Source of the DNA: Phyllostachys edulis
Lineage: Eukaryota > Streptophyta > Magnoliopsida > Poales > Poaceae
Reading direction: 5' to 3'
Assembly: GCA_036346405.1 (NCBI GenBank)
Contig: CM070548.1
Coordinates: 52,978,279-53,042,278 of the forward strand
DNA: 64,000 bases
The notes beneath the pieces were generated by a model that saw only the letters and a program-made list of their open reading frames with translations, was not told where the DNA came from and did no database searches. Numbering within the stretch: the stretch's first letter is position 1; each line of letters begins with the position of its first letter. Position numbers and translations under genes: made by a program. This document shows positions 1 to 11,800 of this stretch, piece after piece.

Positions 1-300
1 GGAAAATTGAAGGCAATGCACGAAAGGCACTATGTGCATGGCACTGCCTGCAAGCGGCCGTCATCGCCTCCGCGATACGTTACCGCTCGGCTAGTCGGCC
101 ACCACGCATCGCTACGGAGGCAACGACAAAGCCACATCGCTAGTACGCAGCAAGCATGCACATGCCTACTGAAGCACGCAAGACGGCCATGCCGCAGGTT
201 CAAATCAGCGTCACCTCAAGATTTGGGTCCGTACGCCATCACGCCCTCCACGCTACATGCAATGGCCACCCCAAGTCAAGACCAAGACCTGCTGCCGCCA
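1..300. other. Flank with no supported gene
   Basis: GC-rich sequence directly upstream of an LTR start at 301. An open frame runs across it and into the LTR, but it has no recognisable domain and ends just inside the LTR. No purine-rich tract precedes the LTR, so there is no sign that this is the inside end of an element with its 3' LTR at 301. Confidence 0.5.
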
Positions 301-2600
301 TGTAACATCCCAAAATTTTGTCTGTTTTTGAAGTTTTAAAAATAAAATTAACCATTTGATTTTTCCTGTTAAAGTCAAATCTTAATACGAATTTTTAGAA
401 ATATAAAAAAAATAATGTGAATAATCTAAAACTTCAATTAAATTAAAAGTTATTTTATTTGAGTTCTTGTTGTTCCAGAGAATAATCTGGAATTTTCTAC
501 GAATTTTTGGGATTTAATTGCTATTTATTTGAGCTCAATTTGATTTAATCCAATTTCCAAAAAAATCATAAATATGTTTAAATATCTGAAATCCTTCTTG
601 AGCTCAATTTCTCATTTAGCCCATTCCATTTCTTTTTTTCCCCAGCCCGCCTTGGCCTTTGCCTTCCCGTTTCACCCGGCCTTTTCTTTCCTCCGGTCCA
701 ACCCGAGCTGGCACGGTTCTCTTTTTCCTCCCACATGTTTTGGCCTAGTTCCTCTTTCCCTGGTGCGCGTGTGAGCCAGCCTAGCCGCCCAAGCCGTGCG
801 ATAGCCCATCCACTTTCTCTTTCTGTTTTCTTTCCTTTTCACTGTCTTGTGGCACCGTCATGTCAGTGCACATGGCTTCGTCTTCAATCGTTCCCGAGCT
901 AGACTCTTGAGTCCGTGTTCTTCACGCGAGCGCCGCCGACTCCTTTGGAACCCCCATCTCCGGTGCTATATAAAGAATGTGCCTCGCGTCAATTTTTTCG
1001 CCCATGTCTCCTCTCCCACAACCCTAATTAGGTTTTTCCCGATTTTGCTCTTGTTGCGCCAGATTTTGTTAAGCACCGAGCGCCACCAAAGCAACTTCAT
1101 CACCGGAATTCCTCACTGTTGGACCTCCTTAGCCCACGTAGTCTTCGCCGTCGGGACTGCATCATTGTGAGCTTCGCCGTGCTTCTACCATCTTCGGCCG
1201 AGAGTCATCACAACGTCGTTTTCGGTTTTGTCATCAAAACCGGTCACCGCACCATATTGTCGATCTATTTTGGCAGTGAGTCTTTAACCTTTCCGTGCGT
1301 GTCACTTTGTGTCCTATGTCTTTCTCATCTAATCGCTATCGTCTCTTTGCTTCTTATGCTGACGTTGTACTTCTTCTCCGTCTCTGGTCAAACTCTCCCT
1401 TGCCGCTGGTTTCTTTGCTCTTCGACCATCCCGATCGAGCGTCTCATGGTGATTCCCTCATCGTCACGGTCGTCATGCTCACGTTCATCTTCCTCGGGCG
1501 CCATCCAATCGCTAGTTTCCATCGCACCCGTAGCCTCTGTCACCGCCAAAGTTGCCACCTCGTCATCGATGAAACCGCGCCACTATTACTCAAATAACCG
1601 CAATGTTCAGGGTGTTCTGTTTTCCCACTTTTCGATCGTTCACTCGTCGCCGTTCGCCGTCGACACCACTTCCATCACCACCAGCCATGACCTCCCTATT
1701 CTTCTGTCTTTCTCCTTTTGCCACCTCAGCAGTCAAGTCACCGTCCACATCATCATCTTGGCCCCTGTGGCATCCAAGTCTATAACCTAGTCAGCAGCAC
1801 ATGTGTCAAAACTGAAGGCCAAAATCCAAAGACCCGGTCCACCGTACACCATCCCTATGACGAGTGGGTCCCACCTGTCATAATCTTTTCAATTTGTATT
1901 TCTCTTTTCTTTTTAGCCAAATTATCCTTGCTGACGTCAGCTAAACACAATAATTGGGGTTTCCTTTAGAAAAACAATTCCAATAATTCCATAAATGCTG
2001 ATTTTCATCATTTCATGTGAATTAAATCTTCCGAGAGCCCATTCTTCTTCATCCGAACTCCGATTAAGCCCATTCAAATTTCTAAATTTATCTAAATTTG
2101 AGATCTATTTATTTGATATTTTGATTTAATTTTTGGAGTTTTTCTCTCTCTATTACTTATTTATTTGGTTTATTTTCTTTATTTGCGAGTAGACGTTGAT
2201 ACTTCGGGGAATTTTGAGCAAGGAGGAGTACATCAAGACCAAGATCAATTCTAGGATTTATTCCAAGCAAGCCATAGTCCTTTGATCATATTGAATCTAT
2301 GGTTTCAAAAGTATATTGTTTTATACAAGTGCGTGTTATCTTTATACAAATTGTTTTGGGATTAACTATCACCTGTTGTCATTATGCCTCCATTGAATAT
2401 TTGAATGCCATGAATCCTTTGTCACCCTAGCATGGATAATTTTAGTTAGACATATTTGTATCACCAACATGGATAGCATACAGATGCTTAGTCAAGCTTA
2501 GTTCCGATGGGTTCGTTATCATATGTGTCATAATGATTAATCTTGACTTAATGATATATGGAATTGTGGTGGTTAGCCACCCTTATTAAAATTTGTGTAC
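301..2600 (+). mobile_element. Ty3/gypsy-type LTR, 3'-truncated fragment
   Basis: The sequence starts with TGTAACATCCC, the usual start of a large class of grass gypsy LTRs (RIRE3/RIRE8-like; the family name is my inference). The stretch around 2185-2300 (GCGAGTAGACGTTGATACTTCGG and on) matches the - strand of 39.9-40.1 kb, and CTTTGTCACCCTAG near 2419 matches the - strand near 39.77 kb and 25.81 kb, so this is the same LTR family as the split LTR at 38.8-57.6 kb. A TATA-like CTATATAAAG lies near 965. The expected far end is missing; similarity fades near 2560-2600, where another repeat begins. Whether it was a solo LTR or part of an element cannot be told. Confidence 0.65.
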
Positions 2601-3445
2601 TGATAAGGATCTAATCATCCTTATTTAATTATTTATCTGTAATTCTTATTACAGATAATAATACCATCATATGGTTCTTGAGTATACCCCTTAATGTTCA
2701 TAAGGGAGAACCTGGAGTCATAAGACCTTCTACGACTACCTCATGGTTGTAAGTTCTTCTACAACCACCACGTGGTCGTAAGATCTACTACGGCCACCAT
2801 ATGGTCGTAAGTCTTTCTACGACCAGGTCAACTATGACCACCCCATAATTGATTGAGCTTACAGACAACTAGGCATAATTAATTAGGGCATCTAAACAAT
2901 TAGTATACGCTGTTATTCTCTGAAATAATTACACGATTAAACTCTCTGCCCTAATGATAACCGCTTGGCGACGTAGGGACATTACTACTCTAGTAATAAT
3001 CACCAGTAAATGCTTCATCATCTAAAGTGTTGAGGTGCCCTTTGGACTAGAGAAATCACCGTCCACTTCGAGCACTATATAAAGGGCAAAATCAGCAGAC
3101 GACAGGGAGACACTAGACTTGAGTCTTTCTCTTGATCTGTAACTAGCATACTCAATACAGCCACACAGGAGTAGGGTTGTTATTCTCTCCAGAGAAGGCC
3201 TGAACCTGTATAAAACAATTGATTCAATTGTAATTCACTTTGAGTAGTTATAATTCAATTGTAACTCTAGTGACAATACTTGAACATATTCTTTTGTAAT
3301 TGATTTTGAGTTGTAAATGATTACTTTGAGTTGTCAACAATTGATTCATCTGTGATATATCTGTTTTATGCTTGCTTGTTTTCAGAGGGCATGGCTGGAA
3401 ATTCCTGAGGCTAGCCGAAAATCAAAAAAAAAAAGTTAGGTATAA
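2601..3445 (+). mobile_element. LTR-like fragment with core promoter
   Basis: A CTATATAAAG TATA-type box at about 3074 is followed by a transcript-start-like region and by GGCCTGAACCTGTATAAAAC near 3198-3217. That layout is what I expect at the R/U5 part of a grass LTR, and it resembles in style the Tat LTRs at 40188 and 55499. Neither end can be placed. 3220-3360 is a loose run of TTGATT/TTTGAGTTGTAA-like repeats. It could also be part of another repeat class. Confidence 0.35.
2732..2825 (+). repeat. 29-bp tandem repeat, about 3.3 copies
   Basis: Units begin at 2732, 2761, 2790 and 2819 with variants of ACGACCACCA..TGGTCGTAAG..TTCT. The copies differ by scattered transitions. Each unit contains a short inverted pair (CGACCA/TGGTCG), so the array could form small hairpins. 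It lies upstream of the TATA-like box in an LTR-like fragment. Confidence 0.75.
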
Positions 3446-3794
3446 AGAACTATCACAGATGGTTTTTTTTGTAGAAACCGTCTGTGAAGGGCTAGTATCA
3501 CTGACGGTTCTATTTACAAACCGTCTATGATACATATGATATCACAAACGGTTCTATTTACAAATCATCTGTGATATGTCTCCAATCATAGATGGTTTAT
3601 AAATAGAATCGTCTGTGATATCTTACGTATCACAGACGGTTTTTGGTGGAAACCGTCTGTGATACTAGCCCTTCACAGACGGTTTCAACAAAAAACCGTC
3701 TGTGTTGTGCCTTATCACAACAAATTCACACGGTTCAAAAACCGTCTGTGATGACGGTTCCAAACCGTCTGTGATGACCCTGTCTATATTAGTG
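3446..3794 (-). mobile_element. CACTA (En/Spm) transposon end with subterminal repeats
   Basis: Read on the - strand the piece starts at 3794 with CACTAATATAGACAGGG, a CACTA-type terminus. Inside it are about 15 copies of a 13-14 base motif, ATCACAGACGGTT, in alternating orientations (3450-3775), the known layout of transposase-binding subterminal repeats in this superfamily. The other terminus is not in the neighbourhood, so this is one end only. It abuts the copia reverse transcriptase at 3795-3798. AAG at 3795-3797 would be the 3-bp target duplication, but no partner can be tested. Confidence 0.7.
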
Positions 3795-3797
3795 AAG

Positions 3798-6757
3798 GCG
3801 TCGAACATAAACACAACAGTCATACTCACATCGACTGTAGCCAATCTACAACATGTATGAGTCAAAATGTTTGTACCACTATCTTAGAGACTGTTTCAAC
3901 CCATACAATGACTTCTTTAACTTGCATTTTCTAGTTCAATGAACCCTTCTGGCTGCTCTATGTAGATTTGCTCATCAAGATCACCATGCAAAAATGCCCT
4001 TTTCACATCCATCTGTTCCAAGTGCAAATCCCAACTGACTACCAATGTAAGAATTGTCCTGATAGAAGTATGCCTCACACCCAGGGAGAATACCTCATCA
4101 TAATCAATCCCCTCTTTTGTGAATACCCTTTTGCAATTAATCGAGCCTTGAACTTTTCCCCTTCCTTTTCTAATACTGTAAGTTTTCTTGAACTTTTCCC
4201 CTTCCTTTTCTAATACTATAGGTTTTCTTGAACTTTTCCCCTTCCTTTTCTAATATTGTAGGTTTTCTCTTATAGACCCATTTGCACCCAATAGCTTTCT
4301 TATCCTCAGGAAGATGAACTAGCTCCCAAGTCTGATTCTTCTGTAAAGACTCCATTCCTTCTGTCATTGCAGCCATCCATCTATCTTTCTCCTGGCTTGT
4401 AATAGCCTCCTAAAAATTAGTTGGATCATCAGTACTAACAAGAAGAGCAAATGAAACCTGGTCTTCATACCCAAATCTCTTTGGAGCTTTCACATTAGTG
4501 CGTTGCTGTCTATCTCTTGCCAATTTAAAATTCTACAAATCCTCTAAAGTGGAATCTGGAGGCAGTGTGTAAATCGTGAGTCCTTGAACTATGTTCTAAC
4601 TCTACTTGTATCGTATCTAAACCTCTAATCTCCTGTGCCACCTCCTCTTTGTTTTGTTGTAACATTGATTTCTCATCAAAGACAACATCCCTGCTCATCA
4701 CCACCTTTGATGTCGGATCCCAAAGCTTGTACCATTTAACACCTTTCTTGAAACCCAGAAAAATGCACTTTGTTGATTTTGCATCAAGCTTCGACCTTTC
4801 ATCAGCTGGTATATGCATATAGGCTGGGCAACCAAAAATTCTTAGATTAGTAAAATCAACCGAATTACTAGTCCATACCTTCTCTGTAACCTTAGCACCC
4901 AAAGATGCACGTGGTGATCTTTTTATGAGATAACACACCATGTTCATAGCCTCTGCCCAGAAACATTTAGGAAGCCCTGCATTCAATATTAAGCAACTTG
5001 CTCGTTCACAAATAGTCATGTTCATCATTTCTGCCACACTGTTCTACTGTTGTGTTTTGTGCACTGTGAAATGTCACTGAATACTATGCTCCTCGCAATA
5101 TCTCTGAAACTATGGATCAGTATATTCAGTACCATTATCAGATTTCATATACTTTACCTTCCTGCCTGTTTGGTTTTCCACCTCAGCTTTCCACACCTTG
5201 AACTCGACAACTGGCTTCAGATTTATGCTTCATGAAATACACCCACACTTTGCAGAAAAAATTGTCAATAAAAGTAACAAAATACTGAGCTCCACCCATT
5301 GACGGTTTTCTAGTAGGCCCGCACACATCAGAGTGTACATAATCAAGTATTCCTTCTGTTTCATGTTTGCCACTTGAGAAGCTAACCTTAGACTGTTTTC
5401 CAATAACACAAAGTTTACAGAAACCTAATTCGAAACGTTTAATTCATGCCAATAGGCCTCTCTTATGCAATTCTGTCATCCCACGAACACTAAGATGGCT
5501 CAACCGCATATCCCAAAGTTTTGCCATATCATTATGTAACTCCACAAAACTGACTCCACCTACAACAATGCTCCCTAGCAATATGTAAATATTTCCAATA
5601 GTTCTCCTACCCTTCATGACAGTCATTGCACCTTTACAAATTTTTGTGGTTTCCTTATCGTTATCAGCTTTATAAGTAAGACCACTATTATGTAAGAAGC
5701 CTAGAGAGATCAGATTCTTTTTCAACCCTAGTATGTGCCTAACATCACGCATTGTTCTAACAATATCATCATACATCTTAATTTCAACTTCACATATCCC
5801 GACAATACTATGGCATGTATCATCACCAAGGTAAATAGAACCGAAATTACGTGACCTATATGAAGTGAACCACTCCCTATAAGGCGTGATGTGATACCAG
5901 CACCCCGAATAAAAAAATCCATGCATCTATCAACCGACCGTTTGAAAATGAGAGAACATCTGCATCGCTGCCATCCGAGTCATTTTTCCTAGCCACATTG
6001 ACAGTCTTCTCATCACGCTTCCCACCATTCTGTTCTTTCAATTTTGAACAATCCCTCTTCATATGCCCCCATCTCCTTGCACTTGTAGCACTCGATATTC
6101 TTTCTATTCCTTGACTTTGATCTGGATCTATGCCTTCTAGATCTCTCCTTGTTTTATTTCCTTCCATGATCACCCTTTGTATACAAATTATCACCCTAAG
6201 AACTCTCCCCCGCATTCAGCTTTCGTTGATTATGCACCAACAAGGCCGCGGTAATCTCATCAACCTTGATAGTATCTTTCCTGTATGTTCATAGGAAGGT
6301 GGCATTGAACACAACAGAATAATCGCCTTGTCTTCATCTGTGATCTCCACCTCGAGACGCTCTAGATCAGTGATCACCTAATTGAAGACATTCACATGCT
6401 GTGCAAGATTAGAACCCTCCTGCATCTTCAACCCGTACAACCTTTGCTTCAGATACAACTTGTTCATCAGGGATTTGGACATAAATTGATTCTGCAATTT
6501 GTCCCAGATTTCTTTCGGCGAGGTCATATCCATCACATGATATATGACCTAACCCGAAAGACACAGCCGTATGATCATAGCTACATGCTCCTTCAGCTCC
6601 TCCTAATCATCATCCTCCATCATCTTCGGCTTTGCTTTGCCTTGATTTCTTTGGAACAACCTCTGCTGCCTAATAGATCCTTCACCTCGCTCGCCACAAT
6701 CCGGGTTACGGCCTCATGGAACTTCACCACTTCGAATCTGGCACCTAGTGTCGCCAT
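3798..6757 (-). pseudogene. Ty1/copia gag-pol polyprotein, broken and truncated
   Basis: Going 5' to 3' on the - strand: a gag start at 6757 (MATLGARFEV, directly downstream of the primer site), a zinc-knuckle region with KRDCSKLKEQ near 6060, a GAG pre-integrase domain (5926-5444, LWDMRLSHLSVRGM), the C-terminal part of integrase (5037-4525, with IFGCPAYMHIPADER and CIFLGF), and the start of the copia reverse transcriptase (4376-4170, NQTWELVHLPEDKKAIGCKWVYK). Reading frames change and stops interrupt throughout. The reverse transcriptase stops where it meets the CACTA end at 3794, so the catalytic half, RNase H and 3' LTR are missing. In this order integrase precedes reverse transcriptase, which is the copia signature. 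Not functional. Confidence 0.88.
4149..4268. repeat. 40-bp tandem triplication inside copia reverse transcriptase
   Basis: Three consecutive copies of a 40-base unit begin near 4149, 4189 and 4229 (core AACTTTTCCCCTTCC). They differ at only a few bases. Since 40 is not a multiple of three, the duplication shifts the reading frame of the copia reverse transcriptase it lies in. Confidence 0.9.
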
Positions 6758-6766
6758 CTCAATCGT

Positions 6767-6779
6767 GTTCTGATACCAA
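6767..6779 (-). other. Copia primer binding site (initiator tRNA-Met type)
   Basis: The - strand reads TTGGTATCAGAAC, one mismatch from the TGGTATCAGAGC complementary to plant initiator tRNA-Met. It sits one or two bases after the LTR end at 6781 and about 10 bases before the gag start codon at 6757. Confidence 0.8.
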
Positions 6780-6780
6780 T

Positions 6781-7420
6781 TGTTGGAACCGGCGACAGCC
6801 CTTTGCGCGAGAGAACAATCGCAATAAGCACACAAGAGACACAAGAATTTATTTACGAGGTTGGCGGTGGCTCCGTATGTATGAGTTTTTTTTTTTTTCT
6901 GATTAGGATTACAAGAGATCGATGGTATATATTTATACTGTGATTATATGTTCGACTCAGACTCGTGTAGCCATACACAATAGGATCAATAACCAAATCA
7001 TGATTAGAGAATAGCCAGGGAATTAACCGAAATTCCTATGTTAATTGCTCCCCACGCACGCACGTATGTTGCTCGGGATACGCACATTCCTGGCTTATTC
7101 CTCTCGCCAGCTCATGTGTCTTCTCTGCTCAACTATCCTACCATATAAATGAAGCGAAAAAGGGCCGCCGCCGCTTGGAGGGCCACGTCGTCGTTTTTTT
7201 AAGAGCCGTTAGATCTTGTTCGTTTCTTTGCTCGGCCGTCTGATTTTGTGACTCGGCTTGCTTCCTTCGCCTTTCCTTCCGCGGGCTAGCGTGGGCCCCA
7301 CGCACGTGCTTGCATCACAGGCCGTGGAGCGCGGCAACTCCTGCATGGGGCCACGTCTCGTGCGCCTAAAGGCGCGCCCGGCTACTAGTAGTAATTAATC
7401 CTCAACGCCTGTAGAAAACA
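6781..7420 (-). mobile_element. Ty1/copia 5' LTR (640 bp)
   Basis: On the - strand it runs from TGTTTTCTACAGG at 7420 to ..GGTTCCAACA at 6781, with TG..CA ends. The inner boundary is fixed by the adjoining primer binding site and gag start. The outer boundary at 7420 rests on the TG end alone. The 3' partner LTR is absent because the element is cut at 3798. A T-run at 6886-6900 lies within it. Confidence 0.7.
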
Positions 7421-8330
7421 AATTGGTACCAGCAGTGATTTACTGGGGATTAGCGAGAAGTGAAGTGAAACGGAATTAACGATCGAGGGAAGAACAGAGA
7501 TTATACTCCAGTTTAGATTGTGTCCCCTCTCCTGGCTGCACGTGATCCCGTACGCGCGTGTGCTCTCGCTCGCTCGCGCGCGTGCGTGCGTGCGGACGAA
7601 GCATACGTACGTTCCTGCTGCATCTGAGTTCGCGCGCGCGCTCTGTCTCGTTCCATTGATTCGTAACTGTCCAAGACAAATGGGGTCTGTCTAGTTAACT
7701 ATTGATGTTTTATCGGGAGAAATTAGTCGAAATTTTAGAGTGTCGAATAGATCTAGATCCAAATGCCCAATGCTTTAGGTCTCTTCCCCCAAATCCTATG
7801 CAACTGATCCCTAACCAACCCTAACCTACTACGGCAGCTCTTCCCACTCGGCGCTTCGTCGCCCAGTGAGTCTTGCTGGAGCTTCGGCTCCTCCTCCTCC
7901 CTCACACTTCCTTAGCAGCGTGCCTTCCTACACACTGCCATCTCACCGGCATCCTCCCCCTATGCCTCCATCTCCTCCTTCCCTTGCTGCCACCTTCAGT
8001 GATAGGACGCGGTGGCTTCAGTGTGTCTCCTTAATATAAAAAATGAAGGGTCAATCGGAGGTGAGCCAGCTTCTCTAGAGGTGGCGGTGCTCAAGCATGC
8101 TAGGCTTCATCGGACGTGGTAGGCTTCGGCAGGGAGACGTCACTTGCGCATGGCCGCCCTTGTCAGAGATGGAGAAGAAGGCAGGGGGCACAATTAAGAG
8201 GTTAGAAATTCGACTGATTTTGCAAAAAATATTAGTCGACAAACGAAGAAAATTCGATAAATATTATATGGCTTCAATTTGTAATTTTGTTAAGGGAAAG
8301 CTTTAATTTACACTTCGTGTGCTTCAATTT
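7421..8330. other. Intergenic, possible small inverted-repeat element
   Basis: No gene is supported. 7540-7640 is an alternating GC/GT-rich stretch (CGCGCG, GTGCGTGCGTGCG). AAATTAGTCGAAATTTTAG at 7717-7735 is a loose inverted match to TTAGAAATTCGACTGATTTT at 8202-8221, with GC-rich, CTC-rich sequence between. This might be a non-autonomous transposon carrying a gene piece, but the arms are imperfect and no target duplication is clear. Confidence 0.35.
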
Positions 8331-8420
8331 TGTGTTGTGTAAATGACTCCAGACTTCTGGGCCTCTTAGGGCCCAAGTGTTTTTTGGGGAAAAAATGTCG
8401 CTTGATGGCTCAGACCGTTA

Positions 8421-8844
8421 TGGGCTGACGTGCGGTTATCTTAACCTGATTGAGCCGAACATACTAGGCTGATTCAGCCCGTTAAAAGACTCGCGGGCTC
8501 GACTATGTACATCAGCATTCGTTTTGGGCCACCGTGTGCCGGGCTGGGCCATCAATTCTGACGTGTACATACGCCACGTCACTTGGGACGCCATGTCACC
8601 TCATTACCTCCACGCGGTCTGCCACGTCATATGCGACCCCTCGTCAGCGCGACACCTCGGATCAGCACGCACCCCTAGTTCGACTCGGCGCGGCGGCGCC
8701 TTCCCCCTCGTGCTCGGCCGACTCATCAGAGACTCGATCCAGAGTGACAGCCAAAACGCTCTCGAGCGAATCTACCCTTGTCTCGCTCTCTCTCTCTCGC
8801 TCGCTTCCATTCCATCCACCGGCGGAGGCAGGCGAGCGGCGACC
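8421..8844 (+). promoter_or_regulatory. UBA5 proximal promoter and 5' leader
   Basis: GC-rich sequence directly upstream of the UBA5 start. ACGT-core motifs of the TGACGTG type occur at 8426-8433 (TGACGTGC), 8559-8567 (TGACGTGTA), 8573-8582 (GCCACGTCAC, reverse of GTGACGTGGC) and 8621-8630 (GCCACGTCAT). GGGCC/TGGGCC site II-like motifs are near 8525 and 8545. A CT-rich pyrimidine patch (8778-8812) is typical of plant core promoters without a TATA box. The transcription start is inferred to be within about 100 bases of the ATG at 8845. Plant bZIP factors of the unfolded-protein response (bZIP60 class) and ABA response bind such ACGT motifs; which one acts here is not shown. Confidence 0.6.
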
Positions 8845-11800
8845 ATGGAGGAGGAGCTGCGTGCGCTGCTTCGCGACCTCGACGCGCTCAAGCAGCGCCC
8901 TGACCCCGCCTCCATCGATCGGGTAGCCCACCCACGCCGCTCCATAGGTCTTCTCGATCCTTCCCTTTTTGTTACTATCCCATCATCATCATCTTCTTCT
9001 TCTGGTTGCTAGATGCGAGATCGAGTGGTGGGGCTGATAAGCCCGGCCGCCGCCGCCGCCGCTACCCGATCCAAGATCAAGGTACGATCTGACGCGAATT
9101 CGCGCTTTCGGCCTCTGGGGTTTGTAGATTTGTAGCGTTTCTGGGTGTCGAATCGAGTATTCAAACTTTGTAGATTTGTAGAATTCACTGTGGGTTGCGA
9201 ATTGGGGTGGTGTGCTGCAGGACATGAGCGCGGAGGTGGTGGACAGCAACCCCTACAGCAGGCTCATGGCGCTGCAGCGGATGGGGATCGTCGACAACTA
9301 CGAGCGCATCCGCGACTACTCCGTCGCCATTGTCGTAAGCGTCTTTTGCTCTCATATGGCGGCCATTGGAACCGTTACTTAGAAATGTCTGTAAGCGTCC
9401 GTAGTTGGAAAATTGGCATTGTGGCAGACCTGCGAAAGTATCCTCTTTAAGTAGAGGAGGTCACTACCAGTACCATTGCAAATACCAGTTGGAAATTGTG
9501 AAATTTGAAACACTGGCTGCACTCAGAACCTGATACGAGTATACCGGGTCCTGGCTATGCTTAATCAAAATAATGTAGTGCTAACGTATCTTTGAAACAT
9601 CCATTTGCTTGCATCCTAGGGTTCATTCCAGCTTCACAGTCCATACACTAACATGGAAATTACTTGTGTTGGTTAGTATGTCTGAAACATACATATTCTT
9701 CTCACGTTTAGATCAGGGGCGGATCCAGAACGAAAATAACCGGGTGTCCCATACATATCACACATGTCTAATTATGAAGCAATGTTGTATAGAAATTAAA
9801 TAGTAAAAGGGCCGCGCCAGAAGGACAGGGATAGCTGCCCAAAATCCCACAGAATGGGGCCCAGCGTGGCCAACCATCGGTGCGCCAAAGACGACGTCAG
9901 AGCGGAAGGACGTAGAAGTCGGCGGTGAAGTGCTCCTGCTCGATGGCGAAGGTGGCGCTGCGGAACATCCCGACGCAGGGCACGCGGTCTCCATTGGCGA
10001 CGGATGTGATGAGAGTCGCGGGCCGAGAAGAGACGCTGGCCGCCACGCCGTCCTCGGCGATGAAGTTGTGGGTGGATCCGAGTCGGCGAGGCGTGGAGAG
10101 TGGCGCCGCCCATTGTGATCAAGACCTTCATGGTCTCGGTGGGCGCGGACGCCGCGATGGCGTGGAGGAGATGAGAGGGCGCGTCGTCCGCGCCTCGGTT
10201 CTCCATGCCATCATCATCACGGCGTCGCGAAGTCCAGAAGAAGAGCGCGGCAAACTTTATTGTGGCATAATGAATTTGTCGTTAGGTTATAGAGAGGCTG
10301 CCGCGTCGTTCCTCCATCTCGGCTACCGAAAGTTTCTTGACGGCGGCCCTCGACAGATAATGGTGGCGGTTGGTGTCGCGGCGGCGAGCGGAAGCACCGG
10401 TAGGCGCGTGGTCTTGGCAAGAGCCCTCGCTCATGCCTGTGGTTGAGCGCAGCGCGCCAGTGTTCCCGGAGTTCAGCTTCTGGCGAGGCTCATGGCGACC
10501 GAGCAGTGACAATGGATTATGGACTTCACGCCGAGGCTCAGATGGTGGTTGAGGCCGTGGTGAAGAGTTGGACGCGTTGGGCCTCCGTGAGGCGCCTGTA
10601 GCGGAAGAAACTGAAGCGGTCTGGTAGTCGACCACCGAGCCCGTGACGCTTGCGGCGGCGATTCACCCAAATGGTTGGGCCAAGAGGAGGATCAACCTCG
10701 AGTTCAGAGTTGATGAAACGCCGCCACGGAGGGGTGCCCTCATCTTGTTGCACCTGGATGAACCATAGCTAGGCAATGTCCTCCAGGTTGTACGAGGCCA
10801 TCCAGACTGTTTCTTCCTCGATGATGCGCTGCTGATGGAAATAAGATTGATGGAAATAAGATTCACACCGGTTGATAAAGGCCAGTGGATCAGTCTTACC
10901 ATCGTACTTCGGAAAATCCATCTTCTGGAAGCGAGGAGGCCGGTCATGGTGGTGCTCGCCAGTGACCAGGGTCTTCGCGCCCGACGCAGAGGAGTCAGAG
11001 CGGCGCTCCTGTTGGAGCTCGGCGACGGACGTCTTCAGAGTTTCCACGGTCTCAACCAGGGTCTGGAGGAGGGCCGCGAGATCAGCTGGGGACGGCGCTG
11101 CCATGGTGGACGTCACAGAGGCAGCGGTTGATTGTGTGGGTGTGGTGGGTGATGAGGATCGGTGGAACTCGATACTAAGGTGTTAGGACGCCAGTAGGGC
11201 AATGGAGGTCTTTGAGGTGGAGGACCACGACCACGCAGAGCGAGCAGCTGGTAGAGGCGGAGCGAGGTTTTGCCCTCGGCTCCCTATTTTGCTAGAGAGA
11301 GTAGAGATAGGAAAAGATAACTTCATTGCTTGATTATTCTCGTGGTGCCTCATGGCTTACATAGCCATCCGCCAACCAATTCCCTCAAATCACTCTCAAT
11401 CATTCCTTAATAGCTTACTACAAATAGCACCACTAATGACGCGCTATTATTCCCTCTACAGCGCCTATTTTAGCCACTTTCACGGCTTGATGGACTTGCC
11501 TTTTTAGCTCTACGGAGAATGTCTTGCCCCACATGACACAATTCAACATGGCGGATGAAAAATAGCCATCAAAGTGCTTACCAAAACAAAGGATCCTACA
11601 CTCCTAGCAGTAGTTTTGGTTAACTGTGGAAAAGTGAATAAATGATAGACAAAGTTCCAAACCATAGACAAAAGATCGTCGGCATCGGCAAAAAACAACA
11701 TCCGACCTTGATAGCCTACAAAAAGTAGAAGAAATCACTTAGTAAAATTTTATGTAAAAGAATCATGAATTTATCGAAACAAAGATAAGTACATTACATT

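Noticed and set aside
1119..1790. 223-codon Ser-rich open frame
   Set aside because: Falls inside the gypsy-type LTR starting at 301; composition is that of CT-rich LTR sequence.
3446..3794. CRISPR-like regularly spaced repeats
   Set aside because: The repeats alternate in orientation, the spacers are not of constant length, and the end is a CACTA terminus; this is plant nuclear DNA.
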